A program made the translations under genes and the position numbers. From the NCBI GenBank assembly GCA_021199655.1, contig JAJQHQ010000025.1, forward strand, positions 1 through 36,697: DNA of 36,697 nt, written 5' to 3'. Below, piece after piece: positions 30,676 through 36,697 of the stretch (its first letter is position 1; each line of letters opens with the position of its first letter). Below the pieces are notes generated by a model that saw nothing but the letters and a program-made list of their open reading frames with translations, had not been told where the DNA came from and made no database searches. This stretch comes from Lachnospiraceae bacterium. Lineage in GTDB: Bacteria; Bacillota; Clostridia; Lachnospirales; Lachnospiraceae.

Positions 30676-32379
30676 TTACACGTAACTGTTCAGTATCTTC
30701 ACATTTTTCATCAGGATCAGGCAGTCGCCCTTTTTGATCTGGTCTGATGTCAGCCCGTTCATTTCCATGATCTGCGCAGGCGTAGAGAAATACTCTTTTG
30801 CGATATCCCAGAGCGTGTCGCCTTCCTGTACGATATAGCCGGTGATGCCGGGTATTGCTTCGAGACACTCCGGAGCGTAGTCGCTTTCATGAATTTCGTG
30901 TATGCAGCGCTGTTTTTCTGTGCGCACGGCAAACAGGTTGAGACCGATGGAGGCGCGGACTTCGATTTCCTCACTGTCGGACATCGTGGCGGAGAGCTGG
31001 TCGAGGCTTGTGGTGAGAGAGTAACGGCAGGGAGCATTCGTCTGTCCCAAAGCAGAAACACCCGGACTTTCTGCATCATTACCTGTGCCGTTGGTAATTC
31101 CCTGCGCTTCGGCTACATGAGAAAACGGTATACTTCCCTCCAGTACGGCGATCGGCTGTGTATCGTCCGGGGAAATATACAGGATCGAGACCGGCAGCGC
31201 CCCCTGTATTTTTATCCCATCCGGCACAATCTCCGTCTTGTCGATCCTGACGCTTCCACTGCTGTGCATAAGCTGCAGGATGCGGGGCTTGGCGCTCTGG
31301 ATGCGGAGTTTTCCCTGTGCTTTGCATTTGGACTCGTTGCGCACGATAAGCGTCTCATAGGTCTCGTCGCTTGTTGTCAGTTCCAGATTCTTTTCCGGCG
31401 AATAGACATCCGTCAGGATTTCCGCCTGGTCGGTTCCGTACAGACGGATGGTCAGCTCCAGTGTGCCTTCCAGGTGAACGGTACGCAGTTCCCCGTCGAT
31501 ATCCTCTTTTGCGGCAACGCTGCTCTCGGCAAGTGTCACTTCGATATCCGGAATCAGTTCTGCCGAGCAGCCGCTGCAGGCAAGCTCGCCCTCCACAGGG
31601 ATGGACTGTTCCAGCCACTGCAGGCTTTCACTTTCAGCGTCGGCGAGGTAAAGAACAAACAGAAACAGGCTGCCCTGTACCGTGATTTTACCATCCGCAA
31701 GATGCGTACGGCAGCTGCGAAGCTCGACATCCTCCCACAGGATCTCGCGGATGTCCGGCTTATTGGAAGGCAGCTGCACATCTTCTTTCAGACGCAGGAT
31801 ATCCTTGTTGCGCACTTCCAGCTGCAAAAATTCCAGCTTCTGTGTTTTTTCACAAAGAGAAGGTATGCTTCCGGAAACTTCATGAGAGGGCGAATCGAAT
31901 GCACCGCTTTCGGAGGGGCCGGAATATATCGAAGCGGGGGTCTGAACTGCCGCCGACAGATCCTGAATTTTATCAACGGAGGCATCCAGACTTACAAGCG
32001 CCCGGACGGCCAGCTTGCGGGAGTTGATCAGCGAGACACTCAGATCCTCTATCTCATGGCGCAATCGGATTCCTTCCTGCCCGGGTTCCAGCCCATCCAT
32101 GGAAAAGGCTTCATCAAAGGGCAGCTTCGTATTCAGCCGATGCAGCTGCCGTTCCTTTGTGTTATCCATGTACAGAATGCCAGCCTCCATAAAGCCGTCC
32201 ACGTAAAGCTTCTGCGTCTCCGCCCTGGTATGTTCGATGATGAGCCGGCCCCGGCTCTGAACGATCAGCTCGACATCCGGACGGATATCCGGTACGTTCA
32301 GATCCTCGTCCAGTGTGATCTGCGTTTCGCCATGCTTCGTCTGCCTGCACATGTGAATATTTTTCATTAATAAGTCCAT
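30676..32379 (-). CDS. DUF3794 and LysM domain protein, probable spore coat/morphogenesis factor
   Basis: The 567-residue protein has repeated DUF3794 units: one near residues 15-140 (ITLDEDLNVPDIRPDVELIV, VDGFMEAGILYMD), one near 185-290 (LKEDVQLPSNKPDIREILWE), and a third near 300-480. It ends in a LysM domain (about 514-558: GYIVQEGDTLWDIAKEYFST). This architecture is common in clostridial spore envelope proteins, with LysM binding peptidoglycan. There is no signal peptide, as for coat proteins made in the mother cell. GGAGGCAAGAC precedes the start, and it follows the lipoprotein gene by 23 bases, probably one operon. The last codons (VKILNSY) are encoded by an R2 repeat. Confidence 0.88.
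   Translation of the reverse strand: MDLLMKNIHMCRQTKHGETQITLDEDLNVPDIRPDVELIVQSRGRLIIEHTRAETQKLYVDGFMEAGILYMDNTKERQLHRLNTKLPFDEAFSMDGLEPGQEGIRLRHEIEDLSVSLINSRKLAVRALVSLDASVDKIQDLSAAVQTPASIYSGPSESGAFDSPSHEVSGSIPSLCEKTQKLEFLQLEVRNKDILRLKEDVQLPSNKPDIREILWEDVELRSCRTHLADGKITVQGSLFLFVLYLADAESESLQWLEQSIPVEGELACSGCSAELIPDIEVTLAESSVAAKEDIDGELRTVHLEGTLELTIRLYGTDQAEILTDVYSPEKNLELTTSDETYETLIVRNESKCKAQGKLRIQSAKPRILQLMHSSGSVRIDKTEIVPDGIKIQGALPVSILYISPDDTQPIAVLEGSIPFSHVAEAQGITNGTGNDAESPGVSALGQTNAPCRYSLTTSLDQLSATMSDSEEIEVRASIGLNLFAVRTEKQRCIHEIHESDYAPECLEAIPGITGYIVQEGDTLWDIAKEYFSTPAQIMEMNGLTSDQIKKGDCLILMKNVKILNSYV
30682..30708 (+). repeat. R2 repeat encoding the C-terminus of the LysM protein
   Basis: GTAACTGTTCAG then TATCTTCAC matches R2 over its first 21 bases. 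On the minus strand it is read as GTG AAG ATA CTG AAC AGT TAC (VKILNSY), directly before the last Val and the stop. The other palindrome arm has become ordinary coding sequence of the LysM end. Confidence 0.65.
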
Positions 32380-32402
32380 GTCTTGCCTCCGTCAGGGATT
32401 GA

Positions 32403-32843
32403 TTATTCGATTACCACTTCTTTATCCGTAGCTGTGATTTTTACAGCCAGCCAGGGATAAGAGGGCTCCGCAGAAGCGTTATCTTCCTTTTGCGGACCGA
32501 TCAGCCTGGTGTCAAACCACAGCGTTTCTTCATCCTCTGTACACTCTGCGACCGCAATGCTGTACCCGCCGGTCGCCTGCTTTCCGTAGCCTCTGATGAG
32601 ATACATCTCGTCGCCGTCCATCCAGGTCAGCCGCATTTCTTTTTCTTTGTTTTCCTCGATGACCGCTGCCAGTTCATCCGGTATTTCCTCTGCCGTAGCT
32701 ACGGTGTATTCCACCTCTGTTTTTTCGCTTTCCGCCTGTTTTTGGCAGCCTGTGGGGAAAAACAGGATGCCGGACAATACAAAGATTACTGCAGACCGAT
32801 GCACGATGCTTCGAAATTTTTGAAACCTGTCGTTCATATTCAC
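32403..32843 (-). CDS. PrcB-like lipoprotein
   Basis: The 146-residue product has a lipoprotein signal peptide (positively charged start, then AVIFVLSGILFFPTGC with the lipobox cysteine near residue 33) and a C-terminal domain resembling the PrcB_C domain (YGKQATGGYSIAVAECTEDE, LIGP, YPWLAVKI). It is therefore expected to be lipid-anchored on the outside of the membrane. The two ATG codons at the N-terminus (MNMND) are both possible starts. It lies 23 bases upstream of the DUF3794-LysM gene. Its biochemical role is unknown; PrcB_C proteins were named from a protease complex subunit. Confidence 0.8.
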   Translation of the reverse strand: MNMNDRFQKFRSIVHRSAVIFVLSGILFFPTGCQKQAESEKTEVEYTVATAEEIPDELAAVIEENKEKEMRLTWMDGDEMYLIRGYGKQATGGYSIAVAECTEDEETLWFDTRLIGPQKEDNASAEPSYPWLAVKITATDKEVVIE

Positions 32844-32916
32844 AGATCTTCCGGTGTCATTACTCTTATTCTTATTGCGCGGAGTGGGAAAATATTCCGT
32901 TTGGATGCTTTTTCGA

Positions 32917-32950
32917 AGTAAAACGACTTACGTCGTTTACTATAAAATAA
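32917..32950 (+). repeat. R3 dispersed hairpin repeat, copy 2
   Basis: AGTAAAACGACTTACGTCG then TTTACTATAAAATAA; the stem is AAACGAC-TTAC-GTCGTTT. It agrees with 16404-16437 over most positions, differences in the loop included. It lies between the divergent lipoprotein and ispE genes. Confidence 0.7.
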
Positions 32951-32962
32951 TTCAACCGAATA

Positions 32963-32991
32963 TTGACAAGGTTTTGTTCTCAAGATAGAAT
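32963..32991 (+). promoter_or_regulatory. ispE promoter
   Basis: TTGACA (32963-32968), 17 bases, then TAGAAT (32986-32991): a near-consensus sigma-A promoter. The transcript would start near 32998, so the R2 palindrome at 33021-33047 lies in the 5' leader. Confidence 0.8.
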
Positions 32992-33020
32992 ATAGGATAT
33001 TGTATACAAAACAGGACATT

Positions 33021-33047
33021 GTAACTGTTCAGTGCCTTTACAGTTAC
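33021..33047 (+). repeat. R2 imperfect palindrome in the ispE leader
   Basis: GTAACTGT-TCAGTGCCTTT-ACAGTTAC, perfect 8-bp arms. The right arm runs directly into the AGGAG ribosome binding site of ispE (33047-33051), so the hairpin would stand beside the site in the mRNA. Confidence 0.8.
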
Positions 33048-33062
33048 AGGAGATTTATTATT

Positions 33063-34043
33063 ATGGAACGAAAATTACGGGCAAGGGCAAAAATAAATCT
33101 GGGACTGGATGTGTTGCGAAGGCGTCCGGACGGCTATCACGACCTGCGCATGGTGATGCAGACGGTGAATCTGTGCGATGAGATTATATTGCGGGTGCTG
33201 GAGAATGAGCTGGGGATTCGGCTCATTGTGCGCAGCGGTGAATCTGCAGAAGATCTGGTGCCTGCGGACTCGCGCAATCTGGCGTACCGGGCGGCCCAGC
33301 TTCTGATGGAGGAATTTGAGATCCGGCAGGGGCTGGAGATCATTCTGGAGAAACGGATTCCCGTGGCGGCCGGCCTGGCGGGCGGAAGCTCGGACGCGGC
33401 GGCAGTTCTGGTCGGAACCAATGAACTGTTTGAACTGGGCTTAAGCAAAGAAGAACTGATGGAGCGGGGTGTGAAGCTGGGAGCGGATATTCCCTACTGC
33501 ATTCTGCGCGGCACAGCGCTGGCGGAAGGGATCGGTGAGCGGCTGACTCCGCTTCCGCAAGCACCGGAAGCGTTTGTTTTGCTGGCAAAACCGCCGGTTG
33601 CGGTATCTACAAAGTATGTGTATACGCATCTGGATATGGAAGCCTTTTCCTGCAGCAGCCTGACAGCAGATGACGCTGACCGGTCAGAGGATGTTTCTGT
33701 TTCGGAAGGTCTTATGAAAACTGCCTCGGTCGGGATCACCCATCCGGACATTGACGCGCAGGTGAGGGCCATCCGGGAAGGAGATCTTTATCGGATGGCG
33801 GCTCTGATGGGGAATGTTCTGGAGAGTGTGACAGTTCCGGGATATCCGGTGATCGGGGAGATAAAGAAACAGATGATGCAGCTCGGCGCTGTGAACGCAA
33901 TGATGAGCGGGAGCGGGCCGACGGTGTTCGGACTGTTTGACGACCGCGGCAGGGCAGAAAATGCGTATGAGGAGCTATGCCGGGGAACACTTGCAAACGA
34001 GGTTTTCCTCACAACGTTTTTTGATGCGCGCGGGCGAGTATGA
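33063..34043 (+). CDS. ispE: 4-diphosphocytidyl-2-C-methyl-D-erythritol kinase
   Basis: A GHMP kinase of the MEP isoprenoid pathway. The 326-residue product starts ERKLRARAKINLGLDVLRRR with PDGYHDLRMVMQTVNLCDEI; the ATP-binding GHMP motif is PVAAGLAGGSSDAAAVL (about residues 101-117), and motif 3 is MMSGSGPTVFGLF near the C-terminus. It is longer than usual (about 285-300), with an insertion around 200-225 (SSLTADDADRSEDVSVSEGL). The start at 33063 is preceded by AGGAG at 11 bases; the frame continues 21 codons upstream into the R2 repeat, which is unlikely to be coding. It overlaps an upstream ATG of the GntR-type frame by ATGA. Confidence 0.95.
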   Translation: MERKLRARAKINLGLDVLRRRPDGYHDLRMVMQTVNLCDEIILRVLENELGIRLIVRSGESAEDLVPADSRNLAYRAAQLLMEEFEIRQGLEIILEKRIPVAAGLAGGSSDAAAVLVGTNELFELGLSKEELMERGVKLGADIPYCILRGTALAEGIGERLTPLPQAPEAFVLLAKPPVAVSTKYVYTHLDMEAFSCSSLTADDADRSEDVSVSEGLMKTASVGITHPDIDAQVRAIREGDLYRMAALMGNVLESVTVPGYPVIGEIKKQMMQLGAVNAMMSGSGPTVFGLFDDRGRAENAYEELCRGTLANEVFLTTFFDARGRV

Positions 34044-34129
34044 GGCAAAAGCCGCCTTCGACTGAATCGCAGGCCCCGCTGCCTGCTTCAGAATCAGATC
34101 AAAGCTATATTGTAACAGGAGAAGAATGC

Positions 34130-34804
34130 ATGGTAGAGACGTTACATCTGGAAATGAATGAATACCTGCCTCTGCGGGACGTGGTGTTTCAGACGCTCCG
34201 GCAGGCCATCTTAAGAGGGGAGATCCGGCCGGGAGAGCGGCTGATGGAGATTCATCTCGCACAGAAGCTGGGGGTCAGCCGGACACCGGTGCGGGAGGCT
34301 ATCCGGATGCTGGAGCTGGAAGGACTGGTGACGACCATCCCGCGCCGCGGCGCGGTCGTGGCGGATATCACGGTCTCTGATATGGAGGATGTGCTGGAGG
34401 TGCGTCTGGCACTGGAAGAACTGGCAGTACAGATTGTCTGCAAAAAACTTACCAGGGAACAGCTTGATGAACTGAAAGGGCTGGCGGCAGGGTTTGGCAG
34501 GACTTTGGACGGGGATGACGTCGGAGCGTGCGCGCAGGCGGATATGGCTTTTCATGAAGCAATCTACAATGCGACGGGGAATAAACGCCTGGTGCAGATC
34601 CTGAACAACCTGCGGGAGCAGATGTACCGCTACCGTATGGAATATCTGAAGGACAGGTCGTCTCATCAGGTACTGGCGGAGGAACATGCCGAAATCCTGC
34701 AGGCACTGGAAGACCGTGACGAACAAAAAGCGCTTGAGGCAACGCGGCGGCATATCGCGCGGCAGAGGGAGCATATCATTGCGGAACTGACGCAGAATGC
34801 GTAA
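34130..34804 (+). CDS. GntR-family (FCD) transcriptional regulator
   Basis: The 224-residue protein has an N-terminal winged helix (LRDVVFQTLRQAILRGEIRP, GERLMEIHLAQKLGVSRTPV, REAIRMLELEGLVTTIPRRG) and an FCD ligand domain with metal-type residues (DVLEVRLALEELAVQIVCKK, ADMAFHEAIYNATGN, HAEILQALEDRD). The start at 34130 is chosen for AACAGGAG 9 bases upstream and because length then fits FadR-subfamily members. An ATG at 34040, overlapping the ispE stop, adds 30 unstructured residues without a ribosome binding site. FadR/FCD regulators bind small organic acids; the ligand here is not known. It lies between ispE and argS. Confidence 0.88.
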   Translation: MVETLHLEMNEYLPLRDVVFQTLRQAILRGEIRPGERLMEIHLAQKLGVSRTPVREAIRMLELEGLVTTIPRRGAVVADITVSDMEDVLEVRLALEELAVQIVCKKLTREQLDELKGLAAGFGRTLDGDDVGACAQADMAFHEAIYNATGNKRLVQILNNLREQMYRYRMEYLKDRSSHQVLAEEHAEILQALEDRDEQKALEATRRHIARQREHIIAELTQNA

Positions 34805-34833
34805 TATAATAAGGAAAGAGTGAGAGGACTATT

Positions 34834-36630
34834 ATGAAAAAATTTCTGGACCTGATCAGCGCGGAGGTGGCGTCCGCGTTTGAAGCCTGCGGTTACGAGG
34901 CATCCTATGGAAAAACGAGTATTTCAAACCGCCCGGACCTGTGTGAATATCAGTGCAACGGCGCGATGGCGGCAAAGAAAAAATATCAGAAGGCGCCCAT
35001 CGTGATCGCGAATGAAGTCGTGGAAAAGCTTACGGCGAATATGGAGAAAGCACGGGAGCAGGGGACGACTCCGGTGTTTGATTCTGTGGAAGCCGTGAAT
35101 CCCGGCTTTATCAATCTGAAGGTGTCGGGGGATTATCTGGCGGGATATTTAAAGAAAATGGCAGCGGATGAGAATCTCTCCGTTGAAAAGGCCGCGCAGC
35201 CGAAGACGATTATCATTGATTACGGCGGAGCGAATGTCGCAAAGCCGCTCCATGTAGGACATCTGCGCTCGGCTATTATCGGCGAGAGCATCAAGAGAAT
35301 CTGCCGCTTTGCGGGGCATCAGGTGATTGGCGATGTGCATCTTGGCGACTGGGGTCTGCAGATGGGGCTGATCATCACGGAGGTACGGCACCGGAATCCG
35401 GATCTGCCGTATTTTGATGAAAGCTTTGAGGGAGAGTACCCGCAGGAAGCACCGTTTACCATTTCAGAACTGGAAGAAATATATCCAACTGCAAGCGCAA
35501 GATCAAAAGAAGATGAGGCTTACCGTGAGGAAGCACTGGAAGCGACGGCGAAGCTGCAGGAGGGTGTCCGCGGTTATCATGCGCTGTGGCAGCATATCCT
35601 GAATGTCTCGATTGCAGACCTGAAGAAGAATTACGGCAACCTGAACGTGGAATTCGACCTCTGGAAAAAGGAATCCGATGCGCAGCCCTACATCCCGGAT
35701 ATGGCGGAAATGATGAAAAAGGAAGGCTACGCCTACGAGGATCAGGGCGCACTGATCGTGGATGTGAAGGAAGAAAGCGATACTAAGGAGGTGCCTCCCT
35801 GCATCATTTTGAAATCGGACGGGGCAGCGCTTTATACGACGACCGACCTGGCGACGATCATCGACCGTGTGAATAATTATGACCCGGACGAGATCATCTA
35901 TGTCGTGGACAAACGCCAGGAGATGCATTTTACACAGGTGTTCCGCTGTGCGCGGAAGACGAAGCTGGTAAAGGAAGATGTGGACCTGAAATTCCTCGGC
36001 TTCGGCACGATGAACGGAAAAGACGGTAAGCCGTTCAAGACCCGCGAGGGCGGCGTGATGCGGCTCGAACGCCTGATTTCTGAGATCAACGAGGAAATGT
36101 ACAAAAAGATCATGGAAAATCATGAGGCAGACCCGGAGGAAGCGCGCCGGACAGCAAAGCTCGTCGGCCTTTCCGCGATCAAGTACGGCGATCTCTCCAA
36201 TCAGGCGTCCAAGGATTATGTGTTTGACGTGGACAAGTTTACCTCATTTGAGGGAAATACCGGTCCCTACATTCTGTATACGATGGTGCGGATCAAGTCA
36301 ATCCTTGCAAAATATCGCGCGAACACGGCTGCGGGAGAGACCGCAGAAATCCTTACTCCTGCCGGTGAGAGTGAGAAAGCCCTGATGCTGGAGCTGACAA
36401 AGTTTAACAGCGTGATCGAACAGGCGGAAGAGGAGCTTGCGCCGCATAAGATCTGCTCCTTCATCTATGATCTTTCAAATGCGCTGAACCGCTTCTACCA
36501 TGAAACAAAAATTCTGGCGCATGAGGACGCCGCACAGCAGGCAGGCTGGATCGCGCTGCTTACGCTGACTCTGCGTGTGCTCGAGACGGGGATTGATCTG
36601 CTGGGGTTTGAAGCACCGGAACGGATGTGA
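34834..36630 (+). CDS. argS: Arginyl-tRNA synthetase
   Basis: It charges tRNA-Arg. The 598-residue class I synthetase has an N-terminal tRNA-binding domain (EYQCNGAMAAKKKYQKAPIV), the HIGH-type motif KPLHVGHLRSAIIGESIKRI (HVGH, about residues 139-142), GDVHLGDWGLQMGLIITEV, LYTTTDLATIIDRV and the KMSK-equivalent region GTMNGKDGKPFKTREGGVM (KMSKS is replaced, as is usual in many ArgRS), then an all-helical anticodon-binding domain ending LETGIDLLGFEAPERM. GAGAGGACTATT precedes the ATG. Length and order are normal. Confidence 0.97.
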   Translation: MKKFLDLISAEVASAFEACGYEASYGKTSISNRPDLCEYQCNGAMAAKKKYQKAPIVIANEVVEKLTANMEKAREQGTTPVFDSVEAVNPGFINLKVSGDYLAGYLKKMAADENLSVEKAAQPKTIIIDYGGANVAKPLHVGHLRSAIIGESIKRICRFAGHQVIGDVHLGDWGLQMGLIITEVRHRNPDLPYFDESFEGEYPQEAPFTISELEEIYPTASARSKEDEAYREEALEATAKLQEGVRGYHALWQHILNVSIADLKKNYGNLNVEFDLWKKESDAQPYIPDMAEMMKKEGYAYEDQGALIVDVKEESDTKEVPPCIILKSDGAALYTTTDLATIIDRVNNYDPDEIIYVVDKRQEMHFTQVFRCARKTKLVKEDVDLKFLGFGTMNGKDGKPFKTREGGVMRLERLISEINEEMYKKIMENHEADPEEARRTAKLVGLSAIKYGDLSNQASKDYVFDVDKFTSFEGNTGPYILYTMVRIKSILAKYRANTAAGETAEILTPAGESEKALMLELTKFNSVIEQAEEELAPHKICSFIYDLSNALNRFYHETKILAHEDAAQQAGWIALLTLTLRVLETGIDLLGFEAPERM

Positions 36631-36653
36631 TAATACAAGGGACAAAAGGACAG

Positions 36654-36678
36654 GAATGGAACGCTTGCGTTCCTATTC
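36654..36678 (+). repeat. Inverted repeat after argS, possible terminator
   Basis: GAATGGAACGC-TT-GCGTTCCTATTC: a 7-bp stem with flanking GAAT/ATTC. No T-run follows before the window ends, so it is only a possible terminator. Confidence 0.4.
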
Positions 36679-36697
36679 ATGGCCTTTGGGACCGCAA

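Noticed and set aside
30889-32370. Plus-strand ORF (493 aa) over the DUF3794-LysM gene
   Set aside because: Antisense shadow; the minus-strand protein has clear DUF3794 and LysM domains, while this one has none.

Overview
The window looks like a chromosomal segment of a gut Clostridium-type Firmicute, most likely Lachnospiraceae. The reasons are the sporulation genes (sigG, a YlmC/YmxH gene, spoVG, a DUF3794-LysM coat-type protein), the paired glgC-glgD, a DnaD/DnaI primosome pair, large plant-polysaccharide hydrolases and strong AGGAGG-type ribosome binding sites. This assignment is an inference from gene content; no 16S or other typing marker is present.

Layout. 1-1968 is an accessory, decayed stretch: a hypothetical ORF, gene debris, a frameshifted Rpn/PD-(D/E)XK nuclease gene with an internal start, and the 3' stub of a lost gene that overlaps glf by ATGA. 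1965-4441 holds glf and a polyprenyl-glycosylphosphotransferase-like membrane protein that lacks its catalytic domain (envelope polysaccharide). 4469-7332 (minus strand) holds a PucR-type regulator, sigG and a YlmC-type gene without a normal start codon. 7428-8878 combines a secreted protein gene with unusually structured non-coding DNA. 8879-17510 is a hemicellulose block: a 1309-aa GH2 enzyme, a 1159-aa GH115 alpha-glucuronidase and a zinc polyol/xylitol dehydrogenase. 17511-20218 has a DnaA-box cluster followed by DnaD- and DnaI-type genes. 20284-22066 is an IS200/IS605 element with a nonsense-mutated tnpA, an intact tnpB and a probable omega-RNA region. 22120-28873 holds prs, murC (minus), glgC-glgD-spoVG and plsC (minus). 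28978-32843 (minus) holds malQ, a DUF3794-LysM protein and a PrcB-like lipoprotein. 33063-36630 holds ispE, a GntR/FCD regulator and argS.

The most unusual signal is a set of small structured repeats placed between genes, at stop codons and inside coding sequence. R1 (about 59 bp; 3 copies) and R2 (27-bp imperfect palindrome with GTAACTGT/ACAGTTAC arms; 5-6 copies) are dispersed between genes, and one R2 copy encodes the C-terminus of the LysM protein. R3 (AACGAC hairpin) has two copies. R4 is a hairpin with constant flanks and a stem whose two arms change together; it occurs at 7524, 11542 (inside the GH2 gene), 20217 (half copy) and 21967 (inside the tnpB omega-RNA region). R5 is a 30-bp coding repeat read always in one frame as (E/K)NAARLA-like peptide, seven copies in the two glycosidase genes and none elsewhere in the window. 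In GH2 an R4 hairpin lies between two R5 copies in one in-frame insertion. This resembles in-frame palindromic element insertion and is the best candidate here for something undescribed.

Functionally, GH115, GH2 and the dehydrogenase fit glucuronoxylan/pentose use. GlgC, GlgD and MalQ form a glycogen set on both sides of spoVG and plsC. The remaining genes are housekeeping. No tRNA, rRNA or CRISPR array was seen.
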